From assembly GCA_044224315.1 (NCBI GenBank), contig JBGAKR010000004.1, positions 271,324-335,323 on the forward strand: a stretch of DNA of 64,000 nt. Direction: 5' to 3'. The position numbers were made by a program, and so were the translations under genes. This DNA comes from JAGXTF01 sp044224315. GTDB lineage: Bacteria; Bacteroidota; Bacteroidia; NS11-12g; UBA955. The notes beneath the pieces are model-generated. The model was given only the letters and a program-made list of their open reading frames with translations, was not told where the DNA came from and searched no databases. This document shows, piece by piece, positions 16,927 to 24,852 of the stretch (within the stretch, counting starts at the first letter, position 1; each line of letters opens with the position of its first letter).

Positions 16927-17580
16927 TCATTTAAATGTGGCAATAATGGTTTCACCACCCACGGTTTTTTGGTCTAATTTTACATTTATCTGTGTATTCA
17001 TCGGCAAAAATATATCTATGCGCGATCCGAATTTAATAAATCCATACTCAGCCCCCTGGGTAGCTTTCGCCCCTTCCTTGGCGTAGCATACTATGCGGCG
17101 GGCCACAGCTCCGGCAATCTGTCTGAATAATACACTGCCGTTTTTGCCCTCTACAACTACGGTGGTGCGTTCGTTTTCGGTGCTGCTTTTTGGGTGCCAG
17201 GCCACCAAATATTTACCCTCGTAGTATTTCTGGTATTTTACCACACCGGCTATGGGGTAGCGGTTTACATGCACATTTAAGGGCGACATAAAAATACTGA
17301 TTTGGATGCGTTTATCCTTAAAATACTCGGGCTCTTCCACTTCCTCAATCACTACCACTTTGCCGTCGGCAGGGGCTATAATGTTTTGCTCATCAATAGG
17401 GGTATAGCGGCTTGGATTGCGAAAAAATTGTACCACCAAAAAGTAGAATACAATGGAGATTCCCAGCAGAATGCTAAAAATGATTCCTTCTCCAAGGGCA
17501 AAGTATACCCCTAAGTTAATACCAAAAAGAAGCAGGGTTGTAATTAGAATTATTTTAAACCCTTCGCGGTGTATAGACAT
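16927..17580 (-). CDS. psd: Phosphatidylserine decarboxylase proenzyme
   Basis: 217 residues, the short (type II-like) form. It decarboxylates phosphatidylserine to phosphatidylethanolamine at the membrane. Two hydrophobic helices occupy about 9-50; then the APADG motif (D72) and NVH (H104) of the charge relay, and FIKFGSR, where self-cleavage before Ser186 of the FGS motif would produce the pyruvoyl cofactor. The gene is preceded at 4 nt by a TAATTTCG promoter box, so the mRNA is probably leaderless. No phosphatidylserine synthase gene is adjacent in the window, unlike in many relatives. Confidence 0.92.
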   Translation of the reverse strand: MSIHREGFKIILITTLLLFGINLGVYFALGEGIIFSILLGISIVFYFLVVQFFRNPSRYTPIDEQNIIAPADGKVVVIEEVEEPEYFKDKRIQISIFMSPLNVHVNRYPIAGVVKYQKYYEGKYLVAWHPKSSTENERTTVVVEGKNGSVLFRQIAGAVARRIVCYAKEGAKATQGAEYGFIKFGSRIDIFLPMNTQINVKLDQKTVGGETIIATFK

Positions 17581-17584
17581 GGCG

Positions 17585-17592
17585 CGAAATTA
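17585..17592 (-). promoter_or_regulatory. Promoter box 4 nt upstream of psd
   Basis: Minus strand TAATTTCG-CGCC-ATG. TAnnTTTG-type element directly before the start. Confidence 0.4.
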
Positions 17593-17975
17593 ATGCAAAA
17601 TGGAGAATGTAACAGCCAATTGTGAATTGTGAATTGTGAATTGCGAATGGACAGCCAATGTTTAATGATAAAGGTTTAGTGTTTAATGCAACAGCCGAAG
17701 AAAACAGCCAATTTTGTCCGCCCAATTTTGGTGTCGCGGAGTGAATTGCGAATGAACAGCCAATGTTTAATGATAAAGGTTTAGTGTTTAATGCAACAGC
17801 CGAAGAAAAGTCACCACTAAGAAACTAAGGCACTGAGCCGGTAACCAAATCCAAAAAGCTACGGCTGTTGATACTTCAACTGCTCACCTTCAACTTTAAA
17901 CTTTTAACTGTCAGCTACTCCCCCCATGCAATATTGCGCACCTAACTCTAAACTCTAAACTCCTAACTCTAAACT
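17593..17975. other. Repeat-rich intergenic region between psd and gdhA
   Basis: No gene seen. It holds three tandem GTGAATT units near 17620-17640, a 69-bp direct repeat in two copies (listed separately), and at 17941-17979 a run of AACTCTAAACTCC-like units. A CCACTAAGAAACTAAGGCACTGAG segment near 17815 also looks like a dispersed repeat. Confidence 0.6.
17636..17809. repeat. 69-bp direct repeat, two copies
   Basis: 17636-17704 and 17741-17809 are identical except for one base, separated by 36 nt. Each runs from GTGAATTGCGAATG to CAACAGCCGAAGAAAA. Non-coding and unrelated to the neighbouring genes. Confidence 0.9.
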
Positions 17976-19250
17976 TTAAAATGATCCTCTCAGCTTCAGG
18001 GTGCTTGCTACTTTTTCCAATGCCACAATGTATGCAGCTATACGCATATCGGTATTGTATTTTTCGGCGGTGGCATACACGTGGTCAAAGGCTTGTTTCA
18101 TTACCCTATCGCTGCGGCGGTGCACGCGTTCTTCGGTCCAGTAATAGCCCAGGCGGTTTTGTACCCACTCAAAGTAGCTTACCGTTACACCACCGGCATT
18201 GGCCAAAATGTCGGGCACTACCAGTATACCTTTGCTGCGCAGTATGGGGTCGGCAGCAGCGGTGGTAGGGCCATTGGCACCTTCAACTATCAGTTTGGCT
18301 TTAATTTTATCTGCATTCTGCGGGGTAATCTGGTCTTCCATGGCGGCAGGTACCAGCACATCGCAGGGCAGTTCCAATAATTCAGAATTGCTTACTTTTT
18401 TGCCACCCACATAACCTTCCAGACTACGGCTTTCGCTGTTGGCCACAAAATCTATGGCCGCCTGCACATCTATTCCATCGGGGTTGTAATAGCCCCCGCT
18501 AATGTCGCTGATGGCCACAATTTTTACCCCCAACTGGGCTATCAGTTTGGCTGAAATAGAGCCTACATTTCCAAAACCCTGTACCACGCAGGTGGCTTCG
18601 GTGGGTTTTATGCCCAGCTTGGCCATGGCGCTGCGGGCACTAACCATTACCCCGCGGCCGGTGGCTTCTACCCTTCCCAGGCTTCCGCCAAGTACCAGGG
18701 GTTTGCCGGTTACTACCGCCCAGGCATTTTCGCCCTGCAGTTTGCTAAATTCATCTACAATCCAGGCCATTTCCTGCTGTCCTGTGCCCATATCGGGTGC
18801 GGGTATGTCTTTATCCGGACCAAATACGTTTTGCATACTTAAAGTATAAGCACGGGTAAGCCTTTCCAGCTCGCCTTTGCTCATACTGCGCGGATCGCAT
18901 TTTATTCCCCCTTTGGCTCCGCCGTATGGGATATTTACTACCGCGCATTTCCAGGTCATCCAGGCTGCCAGGGCTTTTACCTCATCCAGGTTCACATCCA
19001 GGCTATAGCGAATACCGCCTTTGGATGGGCCTAAGTGTACACTGTGTATAACCCGGTAACCCTCAAATACATCAATCCGGCCATCGTCCATGGTCACCGG
19101 CAGATTTACAATCACACATTTATGCGGAACTTTTAAAACATTCGAAAATTGTTCGTCCAACCCAAGTAAGCGCGCGGCCTCGTTAAAACGGCTCATCATG
19201 CTCTCCAGTGGGTTGTATACATGACTTCCGCCCGATATTAAAGTACTCAT
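17976..19250 (-). CDS. gdhA: Glutamate dehydrogenase
   Basis: 424 residues, the usual length of the hexameric catabolic-type enzyme. It interconverts glutamate and 2-oxoglutarate plus ammonia with NAD(P). Signatures: GPSKGGIRY (74-82), K101 (substrate carboxylate) and catalytic K113 in YGGAKGGIK, the active-site Asp in IPAPDMGT, the Rossmann motif VQGFGNVGS and the C-terminal NAGGVTVSYFEW. It is a second member of the Glu/Leu/Phe/Val dehydrogenase superfamily within 5 kb of the leucine/valine enzyme at 12169-13098, but the two are not close copies. Monocistronic, flanked on both sides by repeat-rich DNA. Confidence 0.93.
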   Translation of the reverse strand: MSTLISGGSHVYNPLESMMSRFNEAARLLGLDEQFSNVLKVPHKCVIVNLPVTMDDGRIDVFEGYRVIHSVHLGPSKGGIRYSLDVNLDEVKALAAWMTWKCAVVNIPYGGAKGGIKCDPRSMSKGELERLTRAYTLSMQNVFGPDKDIPAPDMGTGQQEMAWIVDEFSKLQGENAWAVVTGKPLVLGGSLGRVEATGRGVMVSARSAMAKLGIKPTEATCVVQGFGNVGSISAKLIAQLGVKIVAISDISGGYYNPDGIDVQAAIDFVANSESRSLEGYVGGKKVSNSELLELPCDVLVPAAMEDQITPQNADKIKAKLIVEGANGPTTAAADPILRSKGILVVPDILANAGGVTVSYFEWVQNRLGYYWTEERVHRRSDRVMKQAFDHVYATAEKYNTDMRIAAYIVALEKVASTLKLRGSF

Positions 19251-19277
19251 TTATTTTGTTTTGGTTCTTAAGAGGCG

Positions 19278-19285
19278 CAAAAATA
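19278..19285 (-). promoter_or_regulatory. Putative promoter box for gdhA
   Basis: Minus strand TATTTTTG matches TAnnTTTG, 27 nt upstream of the gdhA ATG. No TTTG at the ideal -33 distance. Confidence 0.45.
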
Positions 19286-19362
19286 CCGCATTTGATAATC
19301 TTCACTTAACAAATCCTATCAATGTCCTGTGAATTGGATGAATGAAGGTTTAAGGGGTAGGG

Positions 19363-19743
19363 TTTACGGGGTAAGGGAACAGACAATTACAAATTGTGAA
19401 TGGTGAATTATAAATGTTTGACTTTTGCTGTACCACATTGACTTGGTTGCTGACAAAGGTTTACGGGGTAAGGGAGCAGCCAATTACAAATTGTGAATGG
19501 TGAATTATAAATGTTTGACTTTTTCCGCAATATAATGACTTGGTTGCTGACAAAGGTTTACGGGGTAAGGGAACAGCCAATTAAAAATTGTGAATGGTGA
19601 ATTATAAATGTTTGACTTTTTCCGCAATATAATGACTTGGTTGCTGACAAAGGTTTACGGGGTAAGGGAGCAGCCAATTACAAATTGTGAATGGTGAATT
19701 ATAAATGTTTGTCTTTTGCTGTACCACATTGACTTGGTTGCTG
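19363..19743. repeat. 97-bp tandem repeat, nearly four copies
   Basis: Units begin TTTACGGGGTAAGGGA at 19363, 19460, 19557 and 19654, a constant 97-nt period. Each contains AATTGTGAATGGTGAATTAT. The 3' third comes in two versions, GCTGTACCACATTGACTTGG (copies 1 and 4) and TCCGCAATATAATGACTTGG (copies 2 and 3). No frame is conserved across it. Confidence 0.95.
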
Positions 19744-19842
19744 GCTTTTAATCCGCCTATGAAATGTGGGGGCTGTTAATACTGTACACTTTTCAATGTC
19801 AACTGTAAACTAAATCTTCATACATCCTTACAGGATTTTATA

Positions 19843-19907
19843 TTGCCATACGTTTTCTATCAAATATTTCGTCCCTACAGGACTTTTTACGGAAAACAGT
19901 ATGGCAA
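19843..19907. repeat. Imperfect inverted repeat, possible small palindromic element
   Basis: Arms TTGCCATACGTTTTC (19843-19857) and GAAAACAGTATGGCAA (19892-19907) pair with a single-base bulge around a 34-nt centre containing TTTCGTCCCTACAGGACTTT, itself partly palindromic. The form resembles extragenic palindromic elements found dispersed in Bacteroidota. Confidence 0.6.
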
Positions 19908-20115
19908 AATTCAAAAAATCAAAATGATTAAAACCCATTTCGGCAGCATCCCGGCAGTTAATTCTGTCAACTGTACACTAAAAAAGGCTGTTAAACTCTT
20001 CACTTCCAACTCCTAACTCCCAACTAAACTAGGCTGTTTCTATTCCCCGCCTCAGAAGCAGTCGCCCGCCCGGCAAAGCCATTCGGGTAAAGGCAAGCCC
20101 ATTCCCTATTCCCTA

Positions 20116-21084
20116 TCAAACTGTTATTGTTTTCCCCGCTTTCAATCCAAAGCTAAATACACTTCCCGCCCCTTCGGTGCTTAGCACACTTATGCTTTCA
20201 CCATGGGCTTCTATAATGTGTTTGCAAATGCTCAGTCCCAGTCCGCTGCCCCCGCTTTCACGGCTGCGGCTGGGGTCTACGCGGTAAAATCTTTCAAATA
20301 CCCTGCCCATATGCTTGGTGGCTATGCCTATGCCATTATCCGCCACTTCAACTATTACTTTGTCGCCGGTATTGGATAATCGTATTTTGGTATAGCCCGC
20401 AGTTTTACCGTATTTAATACTGTTGTATACCAGATTGGTAAGTACCTGCCTTATTCTAAATTTATCGGCATATACCATGTATTTTCCGGGCAGGGCGTAC
20501 TCGTGAAGGTTTATATTTTTCTCTGCCGCCTGTATTTCCAGCGATTCAATCACCTCTTTCACCAGCTCCATCATATCAAATTCCTCGTATTGCAGCTGCA
20601 AAAAACCGCTTTCGTACTTGGTTATGGTGTCAAGGTCGCTGATGATCTGGTTGAGTCGGTTGGTATTTTTAATGGTTTTACCCAAAAAATTCTTCACTGT
20701 ATCTGCATCAAAAGCTTCCTCCTCCAACTCATCGTTAATGCTATCCAAATAGCCCTGTATGGTAAAAATGGGGGTTTTAAGTTCATGGGCCACATTGCCT
20801 ATATAATCGCGGCGGTAGGTTTCCATTAGTTTCAGCTTTTCCAGCTCGGCTTTGCGGGCTTCAAACAGGGCTTTCAGGGCATCCTCCACATCGGCGGGTT
20901 TTTCGTACACACTGCCGGTTCCACTCTCGTTTTCGGTATCAATAATCTGCTGCAGTCCCTTCAAAATCTTCCGTTCACTGCGGCGCCTCCAGGCATTTAC
21001 CAATAGCATACCCGCCACAAAAGCCCCGCCCGTAATCAGGCAGAAGTTCCAAAATTCGGGCGAATGGTAGTTCCAGAAATGCAT
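20116..21084 (-). CDS. PhoR-type sensor histidine kinase
   Basis: 322 residues from the ATG at 21084. A longer frame to 21198 exists, but its extra N-terminus (HHSQFTIHNSQLT) is a translation of the intergenic GTGAATT repeat, so I reject it. One transmembrane helix (about 12-30) is followed by a short linker and coiled coil, the H-box GNVAHELKTP with phospho-acceptor His100, then the N box (NLVYNSIKYG), G1 (VADNGIGI), F box (RFYRVDPSR) and G2 (GGSGLGLSI). Senses an unknown signal, with almost no periplasmic domain. No response regulator is adjacent, making it an orphan within this window. Confidence 0.88.
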   Translation of the reverse strand: MHFWNYHSPEFWNFCLITGGAFVAGMLLVNAWRRRSERKILKGLQQIIDTENESGTGSVYEKPADVEDALKALFEARKAELEKLKLMETYRRDYIGNVAHELKTPIFTIQGYLDSINDELEEEAFDADTVKNFLGKTIKNTNRLNQIISDLDTITKYESGFLQLQYEEFDMMELVKEVIESLEIQAAEKNINLHEYALPGKYMVYADKFRIRQVLTNLVYNSIKYGKTAGYTKIRLSNTGDKVIVEVADNGIGIATKHMGRVFERFYRVDPSRSRESGGSGLGLSICKHIIEAHGESISVLSTEGAGSVFSFGLKAGKTITV

Positions 21085-21138
21085 GGATAATTTAAAATTC
21101 AAAGAACGGGAATTGGAATTTAGTTGGCAAGGATGCAA

Positions 21139-21174
21139 TGTTAATTGTGAATTATGAATGGTGAATTGTGAATG
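21139..21174. repeat. GTGAATT-type dispersed repeat upstream of the kinase
   Basis: Contains TTAATTGTGAATTATGAATG and GTGAATTGTGAATG, the same motif family as in 17617-17650 and in each unit of the 97-bp array. Confidence 0.7.
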
Positions 21175-21320
21175 ATGTTGCTTGCCCGCTTGCCTCACAT
21201 TGCCAGGGCTTTAAATTTTTAGCTTAAATCTGCCAGACTGTTTTAGATGATGCTAATACAATTTTACTTGATATGGCCCGATTTAATTTATATATTCCAA
21301 AATCAAAATATATATTATGA

Positions 21321-21545
21321 TTAATAATATAAAAAATAAACCATTTCCCTCCTGCTTCGCATAAAAATCTTTTTATTTTTCAGAAAAAACACAATCCAAA
21401 AAGGTGATATCGCATAGAAGAATCCGTTTATGAATTTAGCATAGCTGCCATATGCCCAAGCAATTAAACCCAGGTTTATAAACAGCATTAATGCAACAGT
21501 AAGCGCTATTCTAAAAAATAAAAATTGCTGAATTATATTTAACAT
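21321..21545 (-). CDS. Small two-helix membrane protein, hypothetical
   Basis: 74 residues with two hydrophobic segments (about 8-32 and 38-55) and a basic C-terminal tail (KNKKIFMRSRREM). It is in AT-rich DNA with no promoter box or conserved motif. Topology looks reasonable for a real small membrane protein, but nothing else supports it. Confidence 0.35.
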   Translation of the reverse strand: MLNIIQQFLFFRIALTVALMLFINLGLIAWAYGSYAKFINGFFYAISPFWIVFFLKNKKIFMRSRREMVYFLYY

Positions 21546-21726
21546 GGGTTACGATTTATAAAATTGCAAAGCGCTTGCGAAAATAACAACTAAATTTTGA
21601 TAAGTTTCTTTCGTTGGGTGTTTATTACTAGTTAAACGGCTAATCTTGAAATTTCAGGGCAAGATGGAGCATTTTCATTCGACATCATTCAATTCATTCC
21701 CGAAATTCAAATTCCGAGCTTTCCTT

Positions 21727-22401
21727 TTAAATCATAGTAATCAAAATCCCAATAAACACTATCACATACGCAAAAAGCAGGATACACAAAGTCCAGAATA
21801 TGAGTTGTGCGCTAAGGGCCAAAGCTTTGCCTTGAAAATTGTGGTTTTTTCGCATTCTACGTTTGGCAATGGTGGCCAGAATAAAAGCCAGCAGGGCAAT
21901 CAATAAAATTGCAGCCGCTAAGCCTAACACCGGAGTTCCGGAAGCCAACAATAAGAAGAGATTAAAAAAACTGGTAATCCAAAAGCCCGTATATAGGGCA
22001 TATACCACATATAACCCAGCGGCCATCAATGCCGATACAAAGGCCACCTGAGCTAAAAACAGGGGCTTGTTGGGTTCGGGTGCTACAGACCTTTTAATTG
22101 GTGATTTATGTACAAATACATGAACATTGTTTTTTAAATCTTTTGCAAATATTTTTGTTGTGTAAGTCGCTGAATTATTGGCGTTGTTAGGCAGGGTATC
22201 GCCCAAATCTTTGGTAACGGCACTTGCAATAATCCTTTTATTTATAAAACAAGCTGCAGAATCTCCCGCATCTGCCCTGCTTGCATTATACTTTCCGGCA
22301 ACCGACCATTCGCCCCCAAATGATTTATCGGCCAACCGGATGGGTCGGATTTTGCAAGAAAACAAAATAAGAATACACAAAAAATAATGACCGCGGAACA
22401 T
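21727..22401 (-). CDS. Lipoprotein-signal protein with four membrane helices (family shared with 26432-27130)
   Basis: 224 residues. The N-terminus ends in a lipobox-like LFSCK (Cys16), followed by DKSFGGEW. A ~90-residue polar region leads to four hydrophobic segments between about 118 and 222. The same plan, including the LFSCK and KSFGGxW motifs and the four C-terminal helices, is seen in 26432-27130, so the two are paralogues. A lipidated N-terminus joined to several inner-membrane helices is unusual. Function unknown; no enzymatic residues stand out. Confidence 0.65.
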   Translation of the reverse strand: MFRGHYFLCILILFSCKIRPIRLADKSFGGEWSVAGKYNASRADAGDSAACFINKRIIASAVTKDLGDTLPNNANNSATYTTKIFAKDLKNNVHVFVHKSPIKRSVAPEPNKPLFLAQVAFVSALMAAGLYVVYALYTGFWITSFFNLFLLLASGTPVLGLAAAILLIALLAFILATIAKRRMRKNHNFQGKALALSAQLIFWTLCILLFAYVIVFIGILITMI

Positions 22402-22796
22402 TCTTTAAAAGGCTTTTTTAAACACTAATACAAAGTATTCTCCATTTTCCCCCAAAGAGTTAAGTGGTAAACATATAGGATACCGATTAATTTTATCAAT
22501 CAAAAAGTTAAATTATGTGATTTACTTAATATCCTCTATTTTTTTCAAAATGGCCCTGTATACTGCCTCTAATACAATCCTTTTCCTATATTACTTAAAA
22601 ACTAAATACTTTTAAATACTAGTGAATAATTTACAAATGGCGATTTTAACAGTGTAAATACAACAATATTTTACATTTTTTTAACATCGAATGTAACGCC
22701 CTGTATAACAAATAATTAATATTTACATTCATGCATTTTGTCTATTTTCTAAATATTAATAATACTTTTTTGCATTGTTTTGTAATACTTTATTTC
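22402..22796. other. AT-rich gap without recognised gene
   Basis: Divergent region between 22401 and the DapB-like gene. Very AT-rich, with poly-T/A tracts and only tiny frames. It presumably holds the promoter of the minus-strand lipoprotein gene, but no clear box was found. Confidence 0.5.
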
Positions 22797-22804
22797 TATT
22801 TTCG
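22797..22804 (+). promoter_or_regulatory. Promoter box 4 nt upstream of start 22809
   Basis: TATTTTCG-TAAA-ATG, a TAnnTTTG-type element with C for T. It supports the start at 22809 over an in-frame ATG 26 codons upstream. Confidence 0.4.
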
Positions 22805-22808
22805 TAAA

Positions 22809-23564
22809 ATGACAGTGAGAATAGGCCTAGTGGGTTTTGGCAAGGCTGGAAAAGCAGTAGCCAATGTAATTTTGCAGAATTCCAATTTTACTTTAGAGTG
22901 GGTTTTGCGCAAAAGTGCGAATTTAGAAAATAGAAATATAGCGGAATTTTTGGGTATGGAAAACCGCCAATCCGGCAATATTTATGGACTGAAATCTACC
23001 AATCTGGGCGAATTATTTACCCAGCAACCTGTAGATTACATCATCGATTTCTCATCTACAGAGGGTATTTATACATACGGTGAAGTGGCTTGCCAGCACA
23101 ATGTTAAAATCATATCGGCCATATCGCATTATACCGAAAAGGAAATTGATTTTTTAAAATCGCTATCTAAATCCAATGTTGTTTTCTGGTCGCCCAATAT
23201 TACCCTGGGTGTAAATTACCTTCTATTTGCCTCGCGATATTTGAAAAAAATTGCGCCCTGGGTGGATATTGAAATCATTGAGGAACATTTTAAGGAGAAG
23301 CAGGGTTTATCTGGCACTGCCATTAAAATTGCCGATGCGCTGAATGTAAATAAATCTGAAATAAACTCCATACGCGCCGGGGGAATTGTAGGCAAACATG
23401 AAGTAATATTTGGGTTTCCGTTTCAAACCGTGCGTTTAATTCACGAAAGCATTTCGCGGGAAGCATTTGGAAACGGGGCCTTGTTTGTAGCCCAAAACCT
23501 CAGCCATCGCAATCCGGGCTTATATAACTTTGAAGATGTACTGCTTCCTTATTTCGCTTCCTGA
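22809..23564 (+). CDS. dapB: DapB-like dihydrodipicolinate reductase family protein
   Basis: 251 residues. N-terminal Rossmann motif IGLVGFGKAGKAV (5-17) and the C-terminal catalytic region EEHFKEKQGLSGTAIKIAD, in which His160 and Lys164 correspond to the catalytic His and Lys of DapB (tetrahydrodipicolinate synthesis, lysine pathway) and SGTA binds substrate. It departs from the standard motif: the second His is Phe161, the DAP part is replaced by a one-residue-shorter QGL, so activity on the usual substrate is likely but not certain. It is followed by a cation/proton antiporter after 5 nt, an odd partner, probably just co-transcribed. Confidence 0.75.
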   Translation: MTVRIGLVGFGKAGKAVANVILQNSNFTLEWVLRKSANLENRNIAEFLGMENRQSGNIYGLKSTNLGELFTQQPVDYIIDFSSTEGIYTYGEVACQHNVKIISAISHYTEKEIDFLKSLSKSNVVFWSPNITLGVNYLLFASRYLKKIAPWVDIEIIEEHFKEKQGLSGTAIKIADALNVNKSEINSIRAGGIVGKHEVIFGFPFQTVRLIHESISREAFGNGALFVAQNLSHRNPGLYNFEDVLLPYFAS

Positions 23565-23569
23565 AAACT

Positions 23570-24766
23570 ATGACATCCTCCATCATTATCCTCATTGCCA
23601 CACTGCTGTTGCTGGCCTATGTATTTGATATTACTTCCAATAAAACTAAAATTCCAACGGTAATCCTGTTGTTGCTTACCGGTTTTCTGGTTAAACTCAT
23701 TTCCTCTCAATATTCCATCACCGTTCCAAACCTTAGTCCCATTCTGCCGGTTTTGGGCACTATCGGCTTAATTCTGATTGTTTTGGAAGGTGCTTTGGAG
23801 CTTGAAATCAATAAAAGTAAAGTCCCGCTTATAATTAAATCTTCCATTGCCGCGGCCCTTCCCATTCTGGCCATAAGTTTTGGATTGGCTTATTTTATAT
23901 CCGTAAATTACTCTATACCATTAAAACTGGCTTTAACCAATGCCATTCCATTAGGGATTATCAGCAGCGCCATAGCCATTCCCAGTGCCAAGCATTTGGT
24001 GCCTTCATTGAAAGAATTTGTAATCTATGAAAGCAGTTTGTCTGATATTTTGGGGGTGCTTTTCTTCAATTTTATTTACTTAAATGATCATATCGAATTC
24101 TCAACCTTTGGGTTTTTTATCGGAGAATTGATTTTGATGCTTATCATATCATTTATCGCTACACTTTTGCTGGCTGGTTTCCTCAACCGTATCAAGCATC
24201 ATGTAAAAATTGTGCCCATGCTGGTTATTGTGATTTTAATTTATGCCATTTCCAAAATTTTTCATCTTCCGGCATTGATTTTCATCCTCATTTTCGGACT
24301 TTTTATGGGCAATTTGGATGAATTTAAAAAATACAAATTTGTGAAACAATTTCACCCTGTAAATTTTCAGCGCGATGTACACAAATTCAAAGAAATAACC
24401 GGGGAGTTGGCTTTTGCAATTCGGTCAATATTTTTTATCCTTTTCGGTTTTCTGATTTCCCCCGCTGATGTATTAAACCCCAACACCATTCTACTATCCC
24501 TTGCCATTACCGCCAGTATTTTTTTAATCCGATACCTGATACTCAAAATATTAAATATCCCCGCAAACCCTGCGGTTTATCTGGCCCCACGTGGATTGAT
24601 AACCATACTGCTTTTTTTATCCATTCCAGCCAACCTACAAATACCCCAAATCAATCAATCACTTATTACCCAAGTGATAATACTAACCGCGCTGGTGATG
24701 ATGACCGGGCTAATGCGATTGAAGGAGAAAACAGAACCCGCACAACCTGGTATTAGTCACAACTAA
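23570..24766 (+). CDS. Cation/proton antiporter (CPA family)
   Basis: 398 residues, about eleven or twelve transmembrane helices and no large soluble tail, so no TrkA-type regulatory domain. The segments LILIVLEGALELEINKSK and ISSAIAIPSAKHLV are typical of monovalent cation/proton exchangers (Na+/H+ or K+/H+), with the exchange acid likely in the ESSLSDILGV helix. It sits in the inner membrane and would serve pH or salt balance. Start ATG lies 5 nt after the DapB-like gene, so both probably share the promoter at 22797. Confidence 0.82.
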   Translation: MTSSIIILIATLLLLAYVFDITSNKTKIPTVILLLLTGFLVKLISSQYSITVPNLSPILPVLGTIGLILIVLEGALELEINKSKVPLIIKSSIAAALPILAISFGLAYFISVNYSIPLKLALTNAIPLGIISSAIAIPSAKHLVPSLKEFVIYESSLSDILGVLFFNFIYLNDHIEFSTFGFFIGELILMLIISFIATLLLAGFLNRIKHHVKIVPMLVIVILIYAISKIFHLPALIFILIFGLFMGNLDEFKKYKFVKQFHPVNFQRDVHKFKEITGELAFAIRSIFFILFGFLISPADVLNPNTILLSLAITASIFLIRYLILKILNIPANPAVYLAPRGLITILLFLSIPANLQIPQINQSLITQVIILTALVMMTGLMRLKEKTEPAQPGISHN

Positions 24767-24852
24767 TTGAATTTCATAGCCGGTATTATCGCCTTTCGCG
24801 AATTTTAAAAACGCCAATAATTTGGAACAAACACTATAAAGCCTGTCAGCAT

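Larger units (their letters stand above)
19286..20115. other. Repeat-filled intergenic region between gdhA and the sensor kinase
   Basis: About 0.8 kb without a gene. It contains the 97-bp tandem array (19363-19743), an inverted-repeat element (19843-19907) and a pyrimidine-rich stretch with CCAACTCCTAACTCCCAACT near 20007-20030. No terminator hairpin was recognised for the flanking genes. Confidence 0.7.

Noticed and set aside
12169..19250. Recent duplication of an amino-acid dehydrogenase (12169-13098 and 17976-19250)
   Set aside because: They belong to the same superfamily but differ in length, motifs and subfamily (leucine/valine versus glutamate).
19363..19743. CRISPR array
   Set aside because: The repeats are contiguous 97-nt tandem units with no unique spacers between short repeats, and no cas gene is nearby.
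21085..21198. N-terminal extension of the sensor kinase
   Set aside because: The extra residues translate the intergenic GTGAATT repeat, and a normal membrane-helix start exists at 21084.
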